From Pseudomonadota bacterium (GTDB lineage: Bacteria > Bdellovibrionota_C > UBA2361 > OMIW01): DNA of 28,174 nt. The stretch lies in contig OMIW01000125.1 in assembly GCA_900299205.1 (NCBI GenBank), positions 1-28,174 on the forward strand, given 5' to 3'. The notes beneath the pieces were generated by a model. That model was not told the DNA's origin, searched no databases, and was given only the letters and a program-made list of their open reading frames with translations. The position numbers and the translations under genes were made by a program. Shown here in pieces: positions 14,315-21,709 of this stretch (position 1 is the first letter of the stretch; each line of letters opens with the position of its first letter).

Positions 14315-14749
14315 TTATCTTCCGTACACAATAACCGTACGCGAACTGTACAATCCTCCCAGTACCGATATTCGTTTTTGGTCGCACCCAAAAACCTCCT
14401 TGATACCAAATCGCTGAGCGATATCACCGATTCCGCGGGCATCCCACTCCGCGGTTACATCTATTCTGCCGGTGGGAATACTTACCCGCCTGGTGGCAGC
14501 GCTCGCCTGAAGGGGGCCTAATGGAGTACTCCGGAGGTTAGTGCAGTAGGGTGTCTTGATGTTGGTGTAAATGAAGCCGGGATTGCACCCCGTTGCGATG
14601 AAAACGAGCGAGGCAAGGAGACGAGTTGCTGCACCCCGTCCAACACGAGAGGAATCTATTCGAACACGGCGGGCGGATATCCTCTGCCGTAATCGATGGG
14701 ACGAAATTCCGCACCCCGCAATAAATCCCCCGAAGTGGCTAATCCCCAT
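14315..14749 (-). CDS. TRL-like lipoprotein, divergent paralogue
   Basis: Up to 144 residues from the ATG at 14749, which overlaps the end of the upstream TRL gene. The conserved part follows a lipobox, LVFIATGC, then GFIYTNIKTPYCTNL, ST-PLG, a variable stretch, DVTAEWDARGIGDIAQRFGIKEV, and ISVLGGLYSSRTVIVYGR. The IYTxIKTP opening and the terminal ILGxY...TVxVYGE pattern are those of the TRL-like family of small lipoproteins. About 40 unusual Arg-rich residues precede the hydrophobic signal, so the true start may differ, but no better start codon lies closer in frame. Role unknown; expected in the cell envelope. Confidence 0.7.
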   Translation of the reverse strand: MGISHFGGFIAGCGISSHRLRQRISARRVRIDSSRVGRGAATRLLASLVFIATGCNPGFIYTNIKTPYCTNLRSTPLGPLQASAATRRVSIPTGRIDVTAEWDARGIGDIAQRFGIKEVFGCDQKRISVLGGLYSSRTVIVYGR

Positions 14750-15050
14750 AGACAATCGTATCCCGCCGGGTATAAGCCCCTGCCAGATATGAGGTTATCC
14801 CTAAGTCCATGTGGTGAACGATGGAGATATTACCTGCATCAGCGGCATCTTTTGTTCCAGCACTTCCCCAAGCGAACAACCAAAGAACGGAATGAGTCGA
14901 GGCGATGCCGGTCTTACTGCCTAGCTTCGTCCCCCACACGTCATCATCCAGCGGGACGCGAATTTTGGTGTACACGCAGCCAGTAAGTGGCAGCATCAGA
15001 ATGGTGTACAGCATGAGCAGGGCTCTCCGAGGTGCCGGTCGCCGGGCCAT
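14739..15050 (-). CDS. TRL-like lipoprotein
   Basis: About 103 residues from the ATG at 15050 (MARRPAPRRALLMLYTILMLPLTGC, a clean lipoprotein signal with Cys at about residue 25). The frame is open upstream to 15131, but that would bury the signal. The mature part, VYTKIRVPLDDDVWGTKLGSKTG, then STHSVLWLFAWGSAGTKDAADAGNISIVHHMDLG and GAYTRRDTIVYGD, follows the TRL-like family pattern (VGTKxG, SIL-LxxxGDAS, ADAGNI-KIHHVD, TxVYGE). Family members are small envelope proteins without a defined activity. A second, more divergent copy follows at once with a slight overlap, so the pair is probably one transcript. Confidence 0.85.
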   Translation of the reverse strand: MARRPAPRRALLMLYTILMLPLTGCVYTKIRVPLDDDVWGTKLGSKTGIASTHSVLWLFAWGSAGTKDAADAGNISIVHHMDLGITSYLAGAYTRRDTIVYGD

Positions 15051-15220
15051 GGGAGTGTCGTCTTTCGTCTGGCGAAACAGTATCATGGGCGTAATCTGCG
15101 GATGATCGGGGAACCGCTCTTGGCACAGCAAAGGCTCTGCGCAGTACCACCTTAAGGGTGACGCAACATTTTTGAACTAACTCTCGGTTACCCTAGCACA
15201 CTCTCCTAGGAGTCGATACT

Positions 15221-15287
15221 AAAAAAAGCCCCCTCACCAAGTGTGGACCGTTCTCCAAAGAGGTGGGAGACGTTGTGAGACGGGCTT
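15221..15287 (-). terminator. Intrinsic terminator of the glutamate dehydrogenase gene
   Basis: On the minus strand AAGCCCGTCTCAC (15287-15275) pairs with GTGAGGGGGCTT (15237-15226) with one bulge, enclosing a 37-nt loop, and is followed by seven T. It starts 10 bases after the gdh stop codon. The long loop is unusual for an intrinsic terminator. Confidence 0.65.
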
Positions 15288-15296
15288 CGCCTGATT

Positions 15297-18200
15297 CTAG
15301 ACCCCGATTCCGCGGAGATGTTTCGCCAACACTCCGACCGCCGCCACCGAGGGGGTCCTGCTTCCATTAATTTCCTCGACGATATTCGTGAGCATCTCAT
15401 AATTCGGGCTGCGACGAATCCGCTCTGAAACATCCCCTGGAGAAAGTATTCCCATCCCAACAAGCCTTTCCGTAAGGTATGAAAGTTGGCGACGAATATC
15501 ATCGTAGGTACTGAGCAGCAGCTGATGTTCCCACTTATCCTTTGTTTCAGGGAGTCGAGTGACAATCGCATACGGTGCAAGCGATAGCTCTGCGATGATC
15601 TGGGCATCGACAGCCGATATGAGTCCGACCGATGTGCCAGTGCGTTGCGAGATTCGAATCATCTCAAGCAGATTTACGATTACCGGGATGATCGCAATCC
15701 GACGCGCCACGCCAGCGTCAAGTCGCCTTTCAAGTAACCCTCGATACCGGTTGTCGCAGAGCGCACGATTTTCTCCTACCAAGATATCGTCACTTTGGTC
15801 AACGCAACCAAGAAACGCGGCTCGATATTGAGACACCATACCCTCGAGCGAAAGCTCGTGCCCATGACGGGCGATCAGCCAGGCGGTTACATCTCGGAGG
15901 CTACCACTCACCTCACGTCTGGAAGTGAGAAAAAAAGTGTTGTCATCGGAATTGTCAAACGTGGAGAGTGCTGCCCGAATTTCGCTCAGCCCCAAAATTT
16001 CATCTGCCGCGAGGGCACACTTGATCACCGTTAATGGAGGGACAGAGTGATTGGTGCACATGCGGTGCACAAAGGTTATTCCGACCGCATCAACGAGCTT
16101 GCTCGTCACCTCTGTTGCAATAATATGGTTCCACAACGGATGCCTGAGAATCTCCTTGGAGAATCGGTGACGGATCGTCGTGGGGAAATATTCGGCAAGG
16201 TACCGCCGGAATATCGGATCTTTTACTAAATTTGAGCTTCCTAGGATATCCTTTATCCACATCTTGACGCTGGCCAGGCAAACAGAAAGCTCGGGGCGTG
16301 AAAGTCCTAGGTGGCGTCTGTCACGCTCCTCAAGGGTTGCGTCATCGGGGAGGACAAGATGACGTCTGCTGACGTACCCGAGTCGCGAGAGGTGACGGAG
16401 AAGGGAGGTGACGTATGACAGACTCTTCTTTGATCGATTGACCGAAAGTGAGAGCATAACCGCATGACTGCGGTTGTGATCGAGTACCTGCTGAGTAACC
16501 TCATCAGCGATCTCCAGCATTAACGAATCGCGCTGTTCAAGGGTTATTGTTCCCTCCTGAATCAGACCAGCAAATAGGATTTTGAGGTTAACCTCATGGT
16601 CCGAGAGATCTACGCCAGCTGAGTTGTCAATCGCATCAGTATTGAGAGCAACCCCCGCCATACCCGCTTCCACTCGGGCACGTTGGGTAAGACCGAGATT
16701 GCCCCCTTCACCGATAACACGCGCGCGGAGTTCATTTGCGTTAATCCGTACCCGATCATTGTGACGGTCGCTTACATCGCTGTGCGACTCTATCGAGGCC
16801 TTCACATAGGTGCCAATTCCACCGTTCCAGAGAAGATCGCAAGGTGCCTGAAGGATGAGATTGATAAGCTCTTCGCCGTTCAAAGTCGTTGGAGTTTCCT
16901 CCGGTATCGCGAGAGCAGCCCGAATCTCCGGAGTAAGGGTTATTTCTTTATCAAAGCGTCCAAAAACCCCACCACCTGCACTAATTAGTTTCTTGTCGTA
17001 ATCAGTCCAGTTTGATCGAGGTAATTCGAATAGCCGTATTCGCTCTTTGAATGATGCTTCAGGGTTTGGGCTTGGATCGATGAATATATGGATGTGGTTG
17101 AATGCAGCGATCAGCTTGGCTTTGTCGCTCATCAGGAGTCCATTCCCGAAAACATCGCCACTCATATCACCGATGCCGACTACCGTGAACGGGTCTCTCT
17201 CGTAGTGAATGCCGAGGTCATGAAAATGCCGTCGGACACACTCCCACGCTCCTCGCGCCGTGATGCCATAAAGCTTGTGGTCGTAGCCTTTGGAGCCCCC
17301 AGATGCAAAGGCATCGCCAAGCCAGAACTGGTATTCATTGACCGCTATTTCATTCGCGATATCGCTGAAGGTCGCGGTACCCTTGTCAGCGGCAACAACG
17401 AAGTACGGGTCTGGATCATCGTAGATGACAAGTCCCTCTGGATGGACAATCGTGTCGCCCACCCGATTGTCGGTGACCGACAAGCACGCCCTGATATATT
17501 CGCGGTAACATTGCTCGACTGTTCGATATACCTCCTTTTGATCTTTGGGAAGATATCGAATAGCGAATCCCCCCTTCGCCCCGTTCGGAACAATGACGAC
17601 ATTCTTGATTCGCTGGGTGTTCATCAAACCGAGGACCTCAGTTCGATAGTCATCGTTCCGTTCGCTCCAGCGGATTCCACCACGAGCGACAGAATCGGCG
17701 CGGAGGTGTGTTCCCTCGAACATTGCGGACCGGATGAACAGTTCAAATTTTGGTCGTGGCTGGGGGATGATATCAATCTTTTCTGAGTGGAGCTTTAGGG
17801 TAAGGGCACGCCCCTGTCGATGGAAGAAATTGGTACGCACGGTGTGCTTAATCAACGAGAGGAGTGATCGCAAGATACGGTCTCTGTTGATCTCGCGAAC
17901 GGAGGCAAGATGTTCAATGCATCGCTGTTCCAGTGATTGAAGAGCGGGGATACGATCCTCCAGAGCGCCAAGCGTCGGGTCAAATCGGGTGACAAAAAGG
18001 CGCCAAAGTAAAACCGCCACCTGTGGCTCGGCGACGAGAGCTTCGAAGATAGCTCCTCGGGTCGCAAATTTAATTAGCTGCCAGAGAAGGCAAGAATAGG
18101 CCCGAAGAAGACCAATTGCTTCGATGTTGAAACTATCGGAGATGGGGGCCGAGCGAATGAGAAGAGCGTTAAGAAGATCATTCTCCGCCCGTCCTGCAAT

Positions 18201-18767
18201 AATGTCGCAGAGACCGTTCGACACCGACGAAGGTAGTGCGAGTGATGAGGACTCAGGTGATGAAAACGAAGAAGATTCGGGTTCTGTATCAAACTTAGGT
18301 CGCACGAGCATACGGTGGATCGCTACCCGATTAAGTTGGTCGGGTACAATCTCAACCGTCGAGACGGTGAGCACCTCAAATCCGATATTCTCGAGAATGG
18401 GGAGCGATTTACTAAGAGGAATATCTGCTCCTTGATTGTAGAGGACGACCGTTGCAGTCGCTGTCTCCTCATTAGAACTGCCGGTTGCCGGAGAACGAGG
18501 TTGCCGTCGCGGATCAATGCGGGCGGTCAGGGGTGACTCCTTAGTCAAGGTGCTCATAATCTCGAGGTCAGCGACACACTGCTCCACTGAGAAGGTTGCC
18601 TGATACTCGGGCGGAAATGCGGATATATACCGTTCGACAAGGACATCGCTGCTCGGAAGCTGAGGGTGAGCAACGATGGCGGATCGGAGGTCTCGTCGCC
18701 AGGTCTCAGAGAGCTGTTCGAGCGAGGTGCGTACGGCGGACCTTTTTGAGTTCGATTCTGTGGCCAT
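15297..18767 (-). CDS. Large NAD-dependent glutamate dehydrogenase
   Basis: Oxidatively deaminates glutamate to 2-oxoglutarate and ammonium with NAD+. The 1156-residue protein has the core of the large bacterial GDH family: GGIRWSERNDDYRTEVLGLM and IVPNGAKGGF near residues 365-400 (substrate site), DTIVHPEGLVIYDDPDPYFVVAADKGTATFSDIAN, the NAD fold with VVGIGDMSGDVFGNG, LWNGGIGTYVKAS, GEGGNLGLTQRARVE and NTDAIDNSAGVDLSDHEVN, then a helical C-terminal region with LSRPELSVCLASVK. It is shorter than the usual 1500-1600 residues, lacking much of the N-terminal regulatory part, and is closer in size to the GDH115 class. The start is the ATG at 18767; GAGGG lies about 13 bases upstream, which is far. 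Monocistronic with its own terminator. Confidence 0.93.
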   Translation of the reverse strand: MATESNSKRSAVRTSLEQLSETWRRDLRSAIVAHPQLPSSDVLVERYISAFPPEYQATFSVEQCVADLEIMSTLTKESPLTARIDPRRQPRSPATGSSNEETATATVVLYNQGADIPLSKSLPILENIGFEVLTVSTVEIVPDQLNRVAIHRMLVRPKFDTEPESSSFSSPESSSLALPSSVSNGLCDIIAGRAENDLLNALLIRSAPISDSFNIEAIGLLRAYSCLLWQLIKFATRGAIFEALVAEPQVAVLLWRLFVTRFDPTLGALEDRIPALQSLEQRCIEHLASVREINRDRILRSLLSLIKHTVRTNFFHRQGRALTLKLHSEKIDIIPQPRPKFELFIRSAMFEGTHLRADSVARGGIRWSERNDDYRTEVLGLMNTQRIKNVVIVPNGAKGGFAIRYLPKDQKEVYRTVEQCYREYIRACLSVTDNRVGDTIVHPEGLVIYDDPDPYFVVAADKGTATFSDIANEIAVNEYQFWLGDAFASGGSKGYDHKLYGITARGAWECVRRHFHDLGIHYERDPFTVVGIGDMSGDVFGNGLLMSDKAKLIAAFNHIHIFIDPSPNPEASFKERIRLFELPRSNWTDYDKKLISAGGGVFGRFDKEITLTPEIRAALAIPEETPTTLNGEELINLILQAPCDLLWNGGIGTYVKASIESHSDVSDRHNDRVRINANELRARVIGEGGNLGLTQRARVEAGMAGVALNTDAIDNSAGVDLSDHEVNLKILFAGLIQEGTITLEQRDSLMLEIADEVTQQVLDHNRSHAVMLSLSVNRSKKSLSYVTSLLRHLSRLGYVSRRHLVLPDDATLEERDRRHLGLSRPELSVCLASVKMWIKDILGSSNLVKDPIFRRYLAEYFPTTIRHRFSKEILRHPLWNHIIATEVTSKLVDAVGITFVHRMCTNHSVPPLTVIKCALAADEILGLSEIRAALSTFDNSDDNTFFLTSRREVSGSLRDVTAWLIARHGHELSLEGMVSQYRAAFLGCVDQSDDILVGENRALCDNRYRGLLERRLDAGVARRIAIIPVIVNLLEMIRISQRTGTSVGLISAVDAQIIAELSLAPYAIVTRLPETKDKWEHQLLLSTYDDIRRQLSYLTERLVGMGILSPGDVSERIRRSPNYEMLTNIVEEINGSRTPSVAAVGVLAKHLRGIGV

Positions 18768-19439
18768 GACTAATGGATATCCCTCGAGTTTTAGGGGAAA
18801 TAAATCTGTGGGAATACGCCCCGCCTGATGAAAAATAATGTCAAGTATCAGAGGGCGTTAAGGCTGTCTGGAAGATAAGGGGTACAATACCGAGAATAGA
18901 TAAGATTCAGCGGAGATGGATTCCGCAGCGGATCGCTACGAACGAAAAATATTGGCGCGAGCATACACGGTTTTTATCACATGAACCACTGGATGGATTG
19001 GTAAAAAATAATATTCGGATTTGGGTATCCCGGGGCGGGATGGTGTTTGATGGCTTCCTAGTTGAAGGATCTCGTTTGAAGGATGGCGCTTGCCGTCAGG
19101 TGCCTTTCCGGATTGGGCGAAAAGAAGATGCGGCTCGCGCTATGGACGGAGTTGAGAACGGAGAAGGTGCTGGCGGTGTGAGCGGTGGGGAACTGAGCGA
19201 GAATGCCTTGTGGCAAAAATGGCCTGAGGCCCGTCAAAAACCACGCCTTCGGCCCTCCGCAAATTTTGCAGACAGTGTCGGCAGTTTGGACATGGTGCTT
19301 GAGTCTTTTTTTAAAGTAACAGGAAAAAAGTTTTTCCGAAATACCTCTTTTGCTCTTTGTCTCGTGTAACACCCCGAAATAATTAGATCGAAAATCTGCC
19401 GTTTTTTTGGTGCCAAGGGGTTGACAGCCGTGGATCAAC
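18768..19439. other. Long divergent intergenic region between gdh and the sigma-54 activator
   Basis: About 670 bp without a gene I can defend. A -35-like TTGACA lies on the minus strand near 18838-18843 for gdh, but I see no matching -10. On the plus strand TACAAT at about 18892 could be a -10 with a poor -35. A frame from 19040 to 19369 (MVFDGFLVEG and onward) has a fair ribosome site but no recognisable content and is mirrored by an open frame on the other strand, so I leave it uncalled. GTTGA/TCAAC at 19420-19439 is an inverted repeat adjoining the sigma-54 promoter. Confidence 0.4.
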
Positions 19440-19455
19440 TGGCACGGGTGTTGCC
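19439..19455 (+). promoter_or_regulatory. Sigma-54 (-24/-12) promoter
   Basis: CTGGCACGGGTGTTGCC matches the RpoN consensus YTGGCACG-N4-TTGC at every conserved position, with GG (19441-19442) and GC (19453-19454) the required 12 bases apart. Transcription would start near 19466, about 40 bases before the ATG of an AAA+ sigma-54 activator, so the activator may drive its own expression or be driven by another activator. Spacer and orientation are correct for the plus strand. Confidence 0.88.
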
Positions 19456-19505
19456 TTGTTGACGGTCGTCGGGATTTTCGATTTGGTTCTTGTTTGGGAG
19501 GCACA

Positions 19506-20648
19506 ATGGGTCTGGCAGAGTTCGAGAGCGGAAAGGGAGTGGCTGATCGGTCAGGCATTCGAAGCGGAAAAACTCAGGTGTCGTTCATGGGAATGGCGAG
19601 CCAGTGTGAAGATATGCACCGCATCTTTTCCATCATTCAACGCGTTGCAAGCACGAGCTCAACGGTCCTGATATTGGGCGAAAGTGGCACCGGAAAAGAA
19701 TTAGTCGCCCGAGCAATCCACAAAGCAAGTGGTCGATCTGGCAAGTTAGTGCCGGTAAATTGTGGAGCGATTCCGGAGGATATCCTCGAAAGCGAGCTTT
19801 TTGGTCACGAACGGGGCGCATTCACGGGTGCGGTCACCTCAAAGGTAGGGCGTTTTCAGCTTGCCGATGGAGGAACCATCTTTCTCGATGAGATCGGAGA
19901 GATGAGCCCAAAGCTGCAAGTGAAGCTGCTTCGAGTTTTGCAGGAGCGAAAGATTGACCCGGTTGGGTCAACCCGTTCAGTCGACGTGAACGTAAGGGTG
20001 GTCGCTGCGACTCATAGAGACCTGCGCGAAGAGGTCCGTCAGGGTCGTTTCCGAGAGGATCTCTTCTATCGGCTGCACGTAGTACCAATTTCTCTCCCCC
20101 CCCTTCGGATGCGAGGAAACGATGCTGTATTGCTTGCCCAGTCGTTTATTGATGGAGCCTGCCGTCAGAGTGGCAGAGAGCTCAAGGTGTTCTCTGATTG
20201 CGCTACAGAGTCTCTTTTGCGCTACGAATGGCCCGGCAACGTACGAGAGCTCCAAAATCTGATCGAGCGGATTTCGGTGATGCACGAGGGGCGGATAATT
20301 TCGTCGGCGGACCTCCCTGATTATATGGTTGACATGGATTCACCGATAGCCACAGCTACCTCGACTGAATCCGCTGAAAGAGGGGAACATCCGGCCGGTT
20401 TTGTGCTTCCGGAGGGTGGAGTCGATTTCAATGAAATGATCGATCATCTTGAGACGTCTCTCATCGTGTCGGCGCTCGAACGTACCGACGGCAATAAAAA
20501 AGCTGCTGCAGACCTCTTGCGCCTGAATCGGACAACTCTGGTAGAGAAGATCCGGAAGAAAGGGCTTGATTCGTCAGTTCCGCGACGGTTGTCAGAGAGG
20601 TTGGTCTCAGTATCATCCATCGCTCAGATTGATGGCGACATCGCATAA
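19506..20648 (+). CDS. Sigma-54 activator without an input domain, FleQ/FlrA-like
   Basis: A 380-residue bacterial enhancer-binding protein. GGGAGG lies 4 bases before the ATG at 19506. Only about 26 residues precede the AAA+ domain, which has Walker A GESGTGKE (58-65), the sigma-54 contact loop GAFTGA (104-109), Walker [12 protein letters not shown] (122-132), [11 protein letters not shown] and the arginine-finger region [14 protein letters not shown] Fis-type helix-turn-helix ends the protein; [25 protein letters not shown] is close to the FleQ/FlrA recognition helix (RTTLVEKMRKxG). With no receiver, GAF or FleQ domain, activity must be controlled by expression or a partner, as with PspF. 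It sits directly behind a sigma-54 promoter and 12 bases before an exported TPR gene. Confidence 0.92.
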   Translation: MGLAEFESGKGVADRSGIRSGKTQVSFMGMASQCEDMHRIFSIIQRVASTSSTVLILGESGTGKELVARAIHKASGRSGKLVPVNCGAIPEDILESELFGHERGAFTGAVTSKVGRFQLADGGTIFLDEIGEMSPKLQVKLLRVLQERKIDPVGSTRSVDVNVRVVAATHRDLREEVRQGRFREDLFYRLHVVPISLPPLRMRGNDAVLLAQSFIDGACRQSGRELKVFSDCATESLLRYEWPGNVRELQNLIERISVMHEGRIISSADLPDYMVDMDSPIATATSTESAERGEHPAGFVLPEGGVDFNEMIDHLETSLIVSALERTDGNKKAAADLLRLNRTTLVEKIRKKGLDSSVPRRLSERLVSVSSIAQIDGDIA

Positions 20649-20660
20649 GGATTAGGTGGC

Positions 20661-21605
20661 ATGAAGGGCTCCTTTCTCCGAGATATTGCGTGCTGGTTTG
20701 TCGGGACCGCCCGGGCGATCATGCCTGTTATATCGATCCTTGTCGTCGCGGGGTTAAATAGGGAAGACGCGTGTGCGCAACACGCGATAGAGGTACAGCG
20801 ATTGCATGCCGATGGAAAATATCTGGAGAGCTTACAGGAGTATGATAGAATTCCGAAACGACGGGTGACGGTTGATGCAGTCGTGGCTGCTGGAAAAAGT
20901 GCGTGGGCTCTGGGTTTACCAACAAGAGCGCTGCAAGAATTTGATTCAGCTTTGCGAGGACGGGGGCTCGATTCATTGCAGCGTGCTGAGGTGCTTCTTT
21001 CGGAGGGCATCATCCATTTCCAGGAAGGTGAGTTAGAAGTGGCGCTCCACTATGCAGAGAGGGCCGCCGAAGTTGTTCCGCGCCCTCACCTGCTCCGCGC
21101 ACGGGCTCTGTTGCTCGGAGCTGAATCGCTGACTAGGCTTGGTCGGAACGCAGAGGCTGAATCACGATATGGTCAGTCTCTCGAGGAATCCACGGCAGAA
21201 GATCGCCATAATGCGCTGTTTGGACTTGGGACGGTTAGATTACTACTCGGCAAGACCAAGGAGGCACGAGAGGCGTTCGAAGCAATCCCGACAGAGAGTG
21301 AGCATGCCGCCCATGCGGTACGTCATCTCGCTGAGCTTGAGTTACGTGAGCGGAATGTGAAGAGGGCTTACCAGTGGTTGATGAAGGGTCAGAGGGAGCA
21401 TGCCACCTTTTTCCTTGATAGCTGGGTTCAATATGCGCTAGTCCGATGTGCAGTCGCTCAGAACGATCTCAATTTAGTGCAGGATCTGAGACGGGTGGCC
21501 AATGAGCGCTTTCCTCCCTCCGATGGGTGGGTCACCCTTCTTAATGCAGAGGCAGAGAGCTTTATCTGGAGTCAGACCAGTGAAAAAAACCGAGGCGGAG
21601 GCTGA
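20661..21605 (+). CDS. Exported TPR-repeat protein
   Basis: A 314-residue protein with a signal peptide (hydrophobic IMPVISILVVAGLN, cleavage likely near ACAQ/HAI at residue 40) after a longish N-region. From about residue 45 to 290 it is built of TPR-like helical pairs: VEVQRLHADGKYLESLQEYDRIPK, AGKSAWALGLPTRALQEFDSAL, LSEGIIHFQEGELEVALHYAERAAEV and ALFGLGTVRLLLGKTKEAREAFEAIP. AGGTGG precedes the ATG. It lies between two sigma-54 activators in the same direction, 12 bases after the first, so it is likely cotranscribed from the sigma-54 promoter. A periplasmic scaffold or sensor linked to the regulators is possible but not shown. Confidence 0.75.
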   Translation: MKGSFLRDIACWFVGTARAIMPVISILVVAGLNREDACAQHAIEVQRLHADGKYLESLQEYDRIPKRRVTVDAVVAAGKSAWALGLPTRALQEFDSALRGRGLDSLQRAEVLLSEGIIHFQEGELEVALHYAERAAEVVPRPHLLRARALLLGAESLTRLGRNAEAESRYGQSLEESTAEDRHNALFGLGTVRLLLGKTKEAREAFEAIPTESEHAAHAVRHLAELELRERNVKRAYQWLMKGQREHATFFLDSWVQYALVRCAVAQNDLNLVQDLRRVANERFPPSDGWVTLLNAEAESFIWSQTSEKNRGGG

Positions 21606-21709
21606 AAGTGGCGCGAAAAAGTGTGCTTTTGCTCGATGCCGTCGTGTGAAATGAAGGTATAGAATTAACCAAACTCTCTCGGTTGAGAGGTTATGAGGGG
21701 TGATACGGA

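Noticed and set aside
13960-14442. 160-codon minus-strand frame
   Set aside because: Spans the 76-residue gene, its promoter and part of the TRL gene in another frame; the shorter gene has its own ribosome site and terminator.
17088-17786. 232-codon plus-strand frame
   Set aside because: Entirely antisense to the catalytic core of the glutamate dehydrogenase.
18998-19369. 123-codon plus-strand frame in the gdh/activator gap
   Set aside because: Begins with TTG, has no recognisable content, and an equally long frame is open on the opposite strand; not enough to call a gene.
19058-19558. 166-codon minus-strand frame
   Set aside because: Crosses the sigma-54 promoter and the start of the activator; typical antisense composition.
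21606-21709. Second sigma-54 promoter before the response regulator
   Set aside because: TGGCGCG is present near 21609 but no TTGC follows at the required distance.
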